From contig JAHLMK010000006.1 of assembly GCA_019915135.1 (NCBI GenBank), positions 1,426,001 through 1,490,000 on the forward strand: DNA of 64,000 nucleotides, read 5' to 3'. Shown in pieces: positions 53,549 to 64,000 of the stretch. The position numbers and the translations under genes were made by a program. The stretch comes from Strobilurus pachycystidiatus. Lineage: Eukaryota; Basidiomycota; Agaricomycetes; Agaricales; Physalacriaceae. The first letter of the stretch is position 1, and the number at the start of each line of letters is the position of its first letter. The notes below the pieces were generated by a model. That model was not told the DNA's origin, did not search any database, and saw nothing but the letters and a program-made list of their open reading frames with translations.

Positions 53549-56500
53549 TAGGAAATTCCTACGAAGAGGCCGTGTTGATTCTTGAAAGGTCACCAGAAGG
53601 AAACATTGAAGTAAAACAAAGTTGGGTACCTGGTGATAACAGGGAGACTTTCGGGGAAGGGAACTTAATGTCCTTATACATGAAGAAGTCACCCAATCAG
53701 GTTCATCAGGCAGCCAAAAAGCTAAGGAAACAACACACCTTTATGCATGCATTGATGCACCAGGCATCGATACATATGACAGTCCCAAAACATATGGTGA
53801 CACCTACGGGACTACTAAAGGTCCCAACCAAGACTCAAGGCTTTTGCAAGGTATTCAATATCAAACAGATTGCGGAAGATCAAGAAGAACTTAAGTCCTA
53901 CGCCACGGCAACTTTGAATCTCTTCTATGGGGTACCAAAGAAGCTAGAACAGGTCTTTACGGGCTTGTCGGTAACCTTACCAAAGGATTACTTGGCAGAG
54001 GCACAACAGGAGTTTCTAAAGTTGGAAAGTCAGATTCTTAAGAGGAGTGTATTCGTAAGAAAGAAGTACAAGCTAGTAGCCTTAAAAACCAAAGCTCACC
54101 TTGGAACCTTACCTGAAGAATTCAGGATCAAGCGCCATATTCATGGAGACCCACTTGCTGAGATGCCTGAGTTAGTACCTGATCCACCACCCTTCGTACC
54201 CACAGGTAGATATACCGCCGAAAGGAGGGAACAGATACAAGCCGACCATGTAGGAGACTTCCTGACGGATGCAGAAAGACGGATTATAGACTCCGTCTTC
54301 TGTAACCAGAACGAAGGTTTTGCCTGGGAAGAATCTGAGAAAAGACACTTCAAACCAGAGTTCTTTCCACCAGTGGATATCCTGGTAATACCACACACAC
54401 CTTAGGTATTAAGGAATATACCAATTCCACCAGGAATCTACGATGAAGTCTGTAAAATTATCAAACACAGACTAAACTTGGGCGTGTATGAGCCTTCGAA
54501 CTCCTCATACCGCTTTAGGTGGTTCTGTGTTGTTAAGAAGGATGGAAAAAAACTTTGCCTAGTGCATAGTCTGGAACCACTTAATGCGGTGACCATTGCA
54601 CACTTAGGGTTACTTCCAGCCACGGAGGAACTAGCGGAGTCCTTTGCAGGACGAAGTTGTGGAGGAACTTTGGACCTGTTCGTTGGATACGACGAACGGC
54701 TCCCTGCCACCGCGTTTCGCAATATGACCACCTTCTCGACACCTTACGGAGCGTTAAGGTTAAAAACCTTACCGATGGGCTGGACTAACTCAGTACCTAT
54801 CTTTCATGACGACGTTACAACAATTTTCAAAGATGAAATACCAGCCTTTACCAGACCTTATATCGATGATGTGCCCGTCTGCGGGCCCGCCACGCGATAT
54901 GAACAAGCTGATGGTACCTACGAAACGCTTCCAGGTCATCCTGAAGTGAGGCGTTTCGTTTGGGAACACCTTGTGAACATGAACAGAATCATACAACGAA
55001 TGAAACATGCCGGAGGGACCTTTTTGGGTCACAAGGCTATCATTTGTGCAGAAGAGATTGTGGTAGTGGGACATGTCTGTACCTACGAAGGTAGAAAGCC
55101 AGCCGAAGATTGTGTTAAGGTGATCTCGGATTGGCCCCCTTGTAAGGCGCTGACGGAAGTCCGTTTGTTCCTAGGAACGGCTGGAATCTTCAGAGCATTC
55201 GTAAAGGACTACTCTAAGAAGGCGTTACCTTTGACCAGGTTAACAAAAGACATTACCAAGTTCAGATGGACGAACGAGGAGCAGGAAAGTATGAATACCT
55301 TAAAGAAAGACATACGAACTTGTCCGATGCTGAAACCACTGAATTATGAATGGTCCACACCAATCACGCTGTCGGTAGACACCTCTTACCAGGTAGTAGG
55401 TTTCTATCTATCCCAAGTAGATCCCAATGACCCCAAAAAACGATACTTTGCAAAGTTTATGTCTCTAACACTGAACAAAAGAGAAGCAAGGTACTCACAA
55501 GCCAAACGAGAACTATTCGAGCTCTTCAGAGCTCTGTCAGCGTGCAAGTACTACCTTCTAGGTTGTAGAAAACTAGAAATTGAAGTAGATGCCAAATACA
55601 TCAAAAGCATGTTATCCAACGTGAACTCCTTAGCGAACACAAACCTGCAAAGGTGGGCTGAGGAGATCTTGATGTACCACTTTACACTTGTACACGTACC
55701 AGGAAAGGTTCATGGCCCGGATGGTTTAAGTTGCCGTCCAGCTTCAGCGCATGATGTGGTAGTACCCAGACCTCACGTAAACATAGAGGATGACGAAGTC
55801 AATACCTTTGAGTACCAGGAGCCCAAAGGTCTGCCTATAGAGAAGCAACTTTTAGACTTTGACACTTTCAGGAATGACATTGACAGTAGGGGAGGCTTCT
55901 TCCAAGAAATAGTACAGAGTCCTTTATCAGACCATATAAAGGTTTTTAAAGCGGTAAGGACTTTGGGACTAATCAACGTTAAAGATATTGAAGGATGGAT
56001 GCATATCACAGAGTTCCCGAAGCTCAATAAAAGCAAATGGGAGCAGTTGTGGGAGACCTATTTGCCCAAACTTCAACCTTACTTACAATCAGAAGATGTA
56101 CTTGAGGATGAAGACTTGAAGAAATGGAGCAAAGACTTCTTTGTCCAGCATGAAAGGTTATACCGAACTCATTCGGACTCCCATCCCCGTCGAGTGTTAC
56201 TCCCAAACGAACAAATCTTGGTTTGTAAGGCTTTACATGACCGGGCAGGACATAAAGGGCAATATTTCGTATTACAACTCATCATGAAACGATTCTGGTG
56301 ACCAGGTATGGAGATCGACATATGATGGTATGTAAGGACCTGCGTACTATGCCAGAAACGCCAGAAACGTAACATAAAGGTTGCACCAACAATTACTTCG
56401 ACTCCAAGTATCTACGAAAGAGCTTATATAGACACCTTCAGGATGCCTAAGGCAGGAGAGGAATCCATTCGAAAAAAACGACCTTCAAAATGGGTCGGCT

Positions 56501-57417
56501 TCAATGCTGTGACCGTAGCAAGGTGTGGATTAACAAGTTGGCCAGAGGCAAGGGCTCTCAAGGAAGAGACCGCCAAGTCACTGGGAGAATGGATCTTCAA
56601 GGACATTCTGTGCAGGTGGTGATGTATCAAGGAAATTGTAACCGATAATGGGCCAGCAATCAAGAAGGCCTTAGTACATATTGAACAGAAATATGGTATT
56701 ACAGGTATCTTGATCACGGCGTACAATAAGCAAGCCAACGGAAAGATTGAACGAGGACACTGGGATATCCGGCAATCTCTCTTCAAGGTATGCAAGGGTA
56801 AACCCAAGCAATGGCCAGAGTTCCTACACGAGATCCTTTGGGCGGAGCGCATTATCATAAAGAGAAGTCTAGGCACTTCAGCGTTCCAGGCAGTAACCGG
56901 TTGTAAACCAATAATGCCAATGGACCTGGAGGAATTGACGTGGCTAGTTGAAGCACCAGACCGGATGGTCTCCCATTCGGACCTTGTTGCCTTCCGAGCT
57001 AGACAGCTCATCAAGCACAAAGAAGATACTGTTAAACTAAGGTCAAAGGTCCTTCTAAATAAACAGAAGGCCGCTGCAAAGTTCCTGGAGGACTTCCAGA
57101 ATAGTATACCTTGCTACAAATTCAAAACTGGTGAATTGGTACTAGTAAGGAATACTAGGATCAAATCAGAGATGAATGCGAAGTTCAAGGAAAGGTTTAT
57201 GGGACCTTACGCAGTAGTAACAAGGACCTCGGCAGGAAACTATGTTGTCTGCGAGTTGAACGGAACAATCTACAAAGACAAGATAGCTCAGTTCCGTGTA
57301 ATACCTTTTGTATCGCGACGGGATCCAATAGACCTTGGAAAACAGTTCTTTGATCGACTACACTTCATAAGTAAGCCGATCATACAGACCTTAGATATCC
57401 TGGCAAAAACTACGTGA
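53549..57417 (+). pseudogene. E5 pol: RT, RNase H and integrase with stop codons
   Basis: N-terminal region shared with the E2 fragment (FYGVPKKLEQVF, LGTLPEEFRIKRHIHGDP), then RT: RWFCVVKKDGKKL, LDLFVGYDERLP, TLPMGWTNSVPIFHDD, YIDDVPVCGP. RNase H: LSVDTSYQVVGFYLSQ. Integrase zinc part: HDRAGHKG..CVLCQKR. DDE: YIDTFRMP, IVTDNGPA, QANGKIERGH. Stops at 54403 (TAG), 56299 (TGA), about 56323 (TGA) and about 56620 (TGA); at least two read as TGG-to-TGA changes. All catalytic residues are still visible. The YIDDVP/FVGYDER form is the widespread Agaricomycete Gypsy lineage. No chromodomain seen. Confidence 0.88.
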
Positions 57418-57539
57418 CCGTGAGTGCCCAGGAATGAACCAAAGGTTCTAAGAAAGCCAAGGTACCATACCAGATGACGGGGACGTCATCAGAAAAGTAA
57501 AGAGGGAATAGAGGGACATCGGTCCATTTATTCAAAGAC

Positions 57540-57547
57540 TATAAAAA
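57540..57547 (+). promoter_or_regulatory. TATA box upstream of accessory gene 1 in E5
   Basis: TATAAAAA between the pol stop (57417) and the first acc1 ATG (57757), paralleling the internal promoter of E2. Confidence 0.4.
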
Positions 57548-57756
57548 TTTTATTTAAGACTTATTCTGTGCCCAGCTGGCTACAATAGTAGCTAAGGTAG
57601 CCTTGAACTAAGGACAGAATAAGGAAGCAAGACAAGGCACGAGGCATCAGAGAAGTGGCGGGGTGCGAACCAAGAAAAGCTTAAAGGTGATGAAGCCGTA
57701 AGGTGATGTGGTAAACGCAAAAAGGAAGCACCACGCACCAAACCACCATCACAACA

Positions 57757-59806
57757 ATGCCAACAAGTTCGCCTCAAGACACCGAGCGCAAGGAGGACGT
57801 GAAGGTAAGCAACCAACACGATCACCGGCAGGGCGGCATGCAAACTTACTTACCAAAAGGAGCAGTCGCCGCCGCCGCCGCCAACGTCGCTATAAGGACA
57901 TCAGGAGCCTCCCGCAGCTCAGGAGGAAGAGGAAAAAGAGGCGCTAGCGCAGGAACAGGTGAGTGACGGGCAACGACGCGTAAAAATACACAAAAACTTA
58001 CCACCGCAACTCTTCGCGCTAGCCTCCACCCATTGCCTGTGAAGCCAGGCCCGACCATGTCAAGATGACTCGCCCCCTGTTTAATTACAGCGGCTTCCTC
58101 ACGAACATGACAGCACCACCGGAGCTGGACGCAGGGATCAGTCTGCGCCTGGCCGAGTCGCTGTGCGCCAGCCCAGCGTCAACCCGAGACATCCTGCAGG
58201 AGGCTGGTTACAAGGGGTACCTCCGTAACGGAGTCTTTTGGTAACTGGTTGACTTTTCAGGACGCACTCGGGTTGACCCCAGCAGACAAGGCCACTCCGC
58301 TGGAACGCGTCGAGATGGCGCTGAGCGTCGCGTGGCGCGACGCCACGTCCTACAGGAGGCAGGTCCGCCCTCTCTACAATATCACCTTCCTAGACAACGA
58401 CCGCATCGCCCCCGAGCTCGCGATCCGACTTTCAGAGGACGACACCCAGCGTTGTTTTCTGGAGCTGGATCACCTCTGGAATTTCGTACACGACCAGGAC
58501 CGGGCCAACTTGTTCTGGGGCGCGCTGCTTGTGGAAATGAGAAGACAGCGCGGTGAAACCGCCATCCAAGGATCGTTCTACAAAACAATGGACAACCTGA
58601 TCAAGCAGGCAATAACCGAGCTCAGAATTACCAACTATGAGCGCGATGGGACGCCCAGCCTCGACAGCAAGGTCGAGGACGAGGATACGCCGCGCCCCAC
58701 GATGCAGGAGATTGCAAAGGAGGAGTCGCCCAGTCCCCGCGACTCGCAAACTCTGTCCCCGGCGCCCTCCTCGCACCATGAACCCACGACCAAGCCCGAG
58801 GTGGAACCCCCCAAGCGCAAACCGTACGTCACGGCAAGCAAGGGCAGTCCCAAATCAAGCATCAAGTACGTCCGCCGCACCATCGCGCCCCTAACGTTTG
58901 CTGACGCCTCGACAAGGCCAAAGGCCGTTGCCGTAAAGGTAGAGCCAAAGGACAAGGACATTGAACCTGGCAGGAGAATATCGGTCGCGCGCGCCACCAC
59001 CGGTGGAAGCCAGAAGCGCAAGTTTGGCGAGGAAGAGCCGGAGGAGGACCAGCTGGATGAGGACGCCAAGGCCAGTGATGGGGAGGAGGACAACTTCGTC
59101 CTTGACGTACGCAACAAGAGCAATCCGCGCATCCCTCTCCACCGCGACGACGGTGTCTGCGTCCCCTGCATCAAGCAGCGGTTGACATGCACCTACTTCA
59201 GGATCCACGCCACGCCCGCGGAGAAGAACAACAGCTTCACGTGCGACCAATGCAAGGAGAAGGACAGGCAGCATGGTCCGTGCTGGGTCGCGTGGAGGCA
59301 AAGTCAGGTCCCCGAGCCGTGGAAGGAGGTCGCGCTGAAGGTCCGCGCCCAGTTGCAGGTCGTGGCGAGGAGTAAGCCCGATTCCCAGATCCGGGCCCAT
59401 TGCCACCAGGACTACTCCGACGCCGCCCAAGCTATCGCCAAGGAAGCGGACCAGCGGTGGAAGGAGGAGAAGCAGCGGAAGAAGGACGAGCCCGCGGCGA
59501 AATGCCGTCGCGTCGAGAACGCCGCCGGAAAGAAGGGCAAGGCGAAGAAGGAGGAGACGTCGGACGAAGAGGAGACCGGCGACTCCAACATCGAGGAGGT
59601 CCAAGCGCCCCGTACCCGCCTCCAGAAGGGAAAGGTCAGCGCCACCCCACCTCCCGCCTCGACCAAGTCCTCGAAGGGGGCCACCACGTCGATCAGCGCA
59701 GTCAAGCGCCAGGACAAGGGCGAAGGTGCCAGCCGTCAAGACGTGCCGTCCTCCGTCTCCAACAGCTGCGTCGACCCCGCCGAAGACGTAGACAAGGTCC
59801 TCGCGC
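57757..59806 (+). pseudogene. Accessory gene 1 (acc1) of E5, main part, with Zn2Cys6-like cluster
   Basis: Starts MPTSSPQDTERKEDVK. Short exons (acidic EEEEKEALAQEQ; then PPIACEARPDHVKMTRPLF) join in phase 0. A long exon to 59806 has a helical domain (PLERVEMALSVAWRDA, QRCFLELDHLWNFVHDQDRANLFW) and a Ser/Pro/acidic linker. The cysteine cluster follows: CVPC, six residues, C, 17 residues, CDQC, nine residues, C (59157-59283). A helical, Lys/Glu-rich tail follows. Spacing matches acc1 of E2 except for the loop length. A solo LTR interrupts the last codons. Coding GC is higher than in pol. Confidence 0.65.
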
Positions 59807-61360
59807 TGTCATGATGCGTCTCCAGGCAGACCACTTGTCTCATCTACACAGCCACACGGCTCATCGCCACAGCCACAACTCTGGCTTGCTATGGCTGCAC
59901 ACACATCTATGATCTATCTTCCATGCCACAGAAGCTCTACCGGGAAGTAAAGCAGGATGATGACAGAGTCTAGACGCTTCAGGAGCTCCGGGAGCACCTG
60001 CGCATACTCGAGTCACAGTGGATCAATGTGAACACCAGGGAACCGGTACTTGTCACAGCATGACAGTAACTTCTCTTGGTCTTGGATCACTTCTCAGACC
60101 ATTGCACACATCGTTGTAATGGCCACAACACTCAGGAGCAGCTACAGCACTCAAGAAGGAAGCACACACAAGGTACCACTACCAGGAATCGCTCTAGAGA
60201 CTCGTGGAGTCATCTAGAGGTATATCTATTGAAGGAGAAGTCACAACACTAACACTCGACGCTTGGAGAGCCTCTGGACCGCAGGAGAAGGTTGTAGAAT
60301 CTTAGAGAAGGTTCCAGAAGGTTCAGGGCGCCTCCAGAACGTCATCCCGCCGCATTGGGCGCTCTGACTCACTCAGGAGTCGCTGCAGCATGTGGAGCGG
60401 CGGGATCCCGCCCTTTACCCGCTCTGACTCATTCAGGAGTCTCCAGAGTCATCCCAGGAACTTCTTGGCAGCCTATGACTCGAGCCAAGTCTATACTTAG
60501 GCGCATGAGCGCATGCTCCCGCCATTCCCGCCCTCCCGACCAATGGCAGCCCGCCGATCGGGCGCCCCGCCCCTTGAAACAGTGGATTAAGTATCTTCCA
60601 TCGCATCCGACACAGTGGGAGCTCTGACTCAGTCAGTAACCAATTTGGGGCACTAGAACAGTATATAAGTCGAAGTACATTCCCCTATGTACTTCAGAGC
60701 TGGACATTATTGCATCTGCGCTATTGTATATTCCTTTGCAGTACCCTTTGGCATCTTGCCTCTGCCATTGGGGAATTGCTCTCTAAGGGGCCCTCTCTCA
60801 TTGTACGCTTCACTCTCTGCTGAATTGTACTCTTACTCGTCATCCTCTCCTCCCTCTCCACTATCCTTTTGCCACAGGATTGTCCTTGCGTCACTGAGTA
60901 CGCCGTCGACATGCCATGCAACTGGACGCTCGCTCTCATTGATGGTATCCCGCGGGGATCTCTGTCGAGTGGGTCAGGGATGAAGATGGATGGATCTCTC
61001 GGACACTGGCTGTACGTTTGCTCTCGTCGAGGACGAGGCAATGGTGCAGTCACTGTTAGATTGCTGTCTATGCACCGAGGGTGCTAGACATTGATCCCCG
61101 CTTGTGTAGCGCTACCCTAATGGAGTGTAATGAGTGGTGCAGGTGAATAGGATCCACAACGACACAATGGGTCTACCATTGAGCAAGACAACGGCTAGAC
61201 AAGATGAACAGGAGTCTTACTAGGCAGAGTGCCTAGGAGGTCTCTTGGCCTCCACCCCGAGGACGGCTTTGGGACATGGGATTCACATATGGAGGTGTGC
61301 AGTTGCCGTGTGGCGCTGTATGAGCTTGAGCACGTGAGAGTGCTGGCTCAGGTCCTAACA
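59807..61360 (+). repeat. Solo LTR (E6 family, 1554 bp) in acc1 of E5
   Basis: TGTCATGATG..CCTAACA with perfect 5-bp duplication CGCGC (59802-59806, 61361-61365). TATATAAG at 60662. Ends resemble those of E4 (TGTCATGAC..TAACA). No internal region, so it was left by LTR-LTR recombination. The orientation is inferred from the TATA box. Confidence 0.82.
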
Positions 61361-61436
61361 CGCGCTGTACTTCGCCCTCAACGAGAAAAGCCGGCGGAAG
61401 TTTAGGAAGATCGCAGAGATCGTGGTGGAACGTTAG
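61361..61436 (+). pseudogene. acc1 of E5, last codons after the solo LTR
   Basis: With one CGCGC copy the frame runs VLAL-YFALNEKSRRKFRKIAE and ends at TAG 61434. A charged amphipathic tail, showing that the uninterrupted gene was about 25 codons longer. Confidence 0.7.
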
Positions 61437-61855
61437 TAGCGTCCCGCTGCTAGTTTTTGTTTGATATACATACATACGAGTCAGTGCCAAAAGGACACTC
61501 CTATACACGCATCGCCCGCCCACCCCCCCCCCCCCCCCTCGTTGTAATTTATACAAAAAATTACGAATTCTTGTACTTAAAGAACCGTTTGAAAACCACC
61601 AAAGTGCAAGAACAAGGAACCTTAATTGGAACCTTAAGTCAAGGGGAGAGTCCAGGACTCTCCTTGATATAGCAAAGGTCGCAAAGGTCAGGGGCTGGGA
61701 ACCTTAAAAGTCAAAAAGGTCCACAAGGAACTACGTTGCAAGTAAAGTAAATACAGGCAAAAGCAATGTGACTATAAGGACCATTTGTAAGGAAGAAAAG
61801 AAAGGCGACCTTTAGATCAAAAAAAAAAGTCAATTAAGGACTAAGCAAAACGACT

Positions 61856-64000
61856 TCAATCAGGAGGGACCGCAAGGTTCGCAAGGCGCGCATAGAAAGG
61901 ACCTGCGTTGCGAAGGTCGACTGCTAACATACTAGCAGCAAGGAGTTCGTAGTCTACTTCAGTGGCCTCCGACCAGTTGATGAGCCAGAGCAGTGGATCA
62001 ATGATAGGCAGTGACTGGTTGGGGCGCTGGAAACACAGAAGTTACAAACGGACCTCAAACTACGAAGTTGATCACGGACCCGATTGGCGGGAAGGTCAAT
62101 CTCGGGGATCAACCGACGCATATTGGGAGGTCTATCCAACGCGTAGACGTTGTCCCAGTCATAAAGAGCAGAGTTCTGACGTTGGAACTCTGGCCACCAC
62201 TTCATAACCGTGACAAGGTCGGCAGGAAGGTCCCCATACTGGACGGAGGAAACCTTCAGATCGTCGGACCCGATGTAAAGCGAGCGAAGAAGTGTGGAAA
62301 AGCCAGAGTAACCACCAAAATGGGCCTCAACCTACGTCTAAGGTCAGAACCGACCACAAGATATGAAAGGAAAAAGACCAGGATTAACTCACCATGAAAG
62401 GTCGACGAACTCTTAGGTAAACCAAGGGTGACTTGCAAGGATGTCTATGTTAAGGTCCCCCAGGTGGAAGCGGGCGCCTTCACCATCAAAGGTGTTTCCT
62501 TCGGCGAACCAAGCCTTGCAAAGTTCAACGGCGGCGTAGTACAAAGGAAAGAAGTGCGCCTTGAAACCGTGAGGAATGGCCCCGTTCTGGAAGTGAAAAG
62601 CGGGTTCCCAAATATAACGAAAGCGAACCTAGGACCATCCGTTAATCAAGGAAGGTGTCGAGGCAAAGTCAACTAGACTTACCAGGACGTGCAAAAGATA
62701 GCGCAAGGTTGGGACGTCTAGAGGTTTGTCGCGGCCAAAGGCATGAACAGGAGGCTTGAGCTGGGGAAGGAGGCAAGTGTCGTCCTCCGTAGCTAGAGTC
62801 CCATCAGGACGACGAACTACCGCAACGAAGTAGCGTGTATAGTTGTACATCTCCATGGCGCAGCTCAGCGCAAGGTCCGCTGTGACTAAGTCATGTTGAA
62901 AGGAGGTCAAAGGCGAGCGAAGTCGAACGCCCTGAATGCGCGTATCTGCAAAAGAAGGCAGGACGGGTGCGGGCATGATCAAAGATGAGAATCCCGTCTC
63001 CAGGACCGACTTAAAAGAGGACCCCCGCCAGTTAAAGGTCCAAACAAGCTGATAAAATGCAAAGTTTAGGCGCCACCAGTCTAAAGGTAGGTACGATCGG
63101 CGATAGCCGATTGAACTAAGTTTGATCTTAGACCTACTAAGAGGCGGTCAGGAAAACTTTGAGGGTTCAAATTGAAAGGAGTTGGATTATGCACCAACTG
63201 GGCCTAGAGTAGTCTAAGGAAATAAAGTGACTACCGCTCCTACAAGTGGAAAAGAAATCCGAAACCAGTATAAAGACGAAGTAGCAAAAACTATGAGTAG
63301 TACTGGTTAAGACTTGGCGAAAGCTAAGCTAAAGTAGGATCTTGTAGTCTACTGAGCCTGGTCAATCGCGTCTAAGGCCGAGATATAAAGGTTGCGAGTC
63401 GACTGCAGGACTTGGATACGGCCCTGAATCTCGTTGAAAGTCAAGATAATGTCGTGCCGGTACTGGCGTTTCAAAATGACCAAGTTGGGCGAGATGTTGG
63501 GATCGTCAAGACCAGACAACCTTGAAATACACTTGTGGACTTGGGCCAATGCAGCGGACAGACCATTGATGTACTGGTTCGCTAAAAAGAAGTAACCAGG
63601 AATCAACAAGGCAAGCCAAGAAGTGAGGAAGAAGCACCTTACTGCCTTCAAGTTGTTTAAGAACAACGGGTTCGACCCCAAAGGTCGAAGATCGGGCCGC
63701 CTTAACAACACGACGAGCGTTCTCATTGTTAAGCTTACGCTTAGGAGGAGCTTCTTGACCATTGATCGCGCCTAAGGTTTGAAGGGCTTTCTGGTAAACA
63801 CGGGCGTTAATGTCCATACCCGGAAGAGCTGCGAAAGGAAGGTAACGGACGGAGGATGACTATTAAAAACATCATAAGGAAGTTGTTAAGACCGTGTCCC
63901 AGACCAAGTCAATCGGATGTCCGAAACCAGATTTCTTGATAAGCACAGTACAAGCGGTGCTCCGAGCCTGTGAAGGAATAAGCGTAGAAGTGTTTAAAAG
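61856..64000 (-). pseudogene. Accessory gene 2 (acc2) of E5, antisense; 5' part outside the window
   Basis: Matches acc2 of E2 block by block: ALPGMDINARVYQKALQ..APPKRK (E2 PGLDTNSSLYHKAV..APKRK); FGVEPVVLKQLEGS (FNIEPVLIDQLSSS); RYFVAVVRRPDGTLA (RDFVMVEREPDGSLG); LDVPTLRYLLHVLV (LDVPTLRYMVYVLV); LLWLINWSEATEVDYELL (FWEITWSTASAADIRLL); stop at 61856. Exons are separated by short introns as in E2. One in-frame TAA (WFT-stop-EFV, near 62415) suggests decay. Function unknown. Confidence 0.65.

Larger units (their letters stand above)
52781..64000 (+). mobile_element. E5: decayed full-pol relative of E2, truncated on the left and leaving the window on the right
   Basis: Order: protease C-terminal part, pol, accessory gene 1 (+), accessory gene 2 (-), as in E2. 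5' LTR, gag and the first part of protease are missing. Contains MITE-C (52945-53384) and a 1.55-kb solo LTR (59807-61360). Pol has several stops. Divergence from E2 at protein level is large, so this is a distinct subfamily. Confidence 0.8.

Noticed and set aside
61529..61548. C-run and nearby microsatellites as telomere-like sequence
   Set aside because: A simple homopolymer without any TTAGGG-type repeat.

Overview
The window looks like nuclear DNA of a basidiomycete fungus, most likely an Agaricomycete. Genes carry many short (about 45-65 nt) GT..AG introns. There is a fungal TET/JBP-type dioxygenase gene, a WD40 gene with a C-terminal membrane segment, an F-box gene, and Ty3/Gypsy pol proteins of the YIDDVP type common in Agaricomycetes. 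Roughly two thirds of the sequence is mobile DNA in nested layers. I see no rRNA, tRNA or CRISPR array.

Layout. 1-4417: truncated 5' part of an old large Gypsy element (E1), with a hAT-like MITE in its LTR. 4470-16498: host-gene block on the minus strand: a coiled-coil gene with tandemly duplicated exons, an unrecognised gene with an acidic tail, a relic of a TET/JBP gene, and a long multi-exon gene with LPGGG-type and proline-rich repeats. Three MITEs sit inside these genes. 17059-36238: a WD40 gene cut in two by a 17.7-kb LTR element (E2). E2 has gag and protease, no RT, RNase H or integrase, and two extra genes. It contains a solo LTR and a smaller LTR element (E4). 38084-46725: a TET/JBP dioxygenase gene split by a chromodomain Gypsy element (E3), whose pol is in turn split by a 1.05-kb hAT-like element. 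47.3-49.0 kb: F-box gene. 49.4-52.0 kb: nucleosome-sized (about 148 bp) satellite grown out of a coding repeat, followed by a very AT-rich block. 52.8-64.0 kb: a decayed relative of E2 (E5) that keeps pol and the same two extra genes, with a MITE and a 1.55-kb solo LTR inserted.

The main candidate for something undescribed is the E2/E5 family. These giant Gypsy-type elements carry, between pol and the 3' LTR, a sense gene encoding a Zn2Cys6-like cysteine cluster (here called acc1) and a convergent antisense multi-exon gene (acc2). Order and orientation are the same in both elements although the proteins have diverged strongly. E2 has lost its polymerase genes, but its LTRs differ at only about 11 positions in 1.83 kb, so it moved recently and presumably in trans.

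Other notable signals: E3 and E4 both show Tf1-type self-priming complementarity between the site next to the 5' LTR and the predicted RNA 5' end. Four hAT-like families share one extended terminal-repeat pattern and all make 8-bp duplications. Two MITE copies differ only at CpG sites. Several insertions can be read back precisely to an open host frame.
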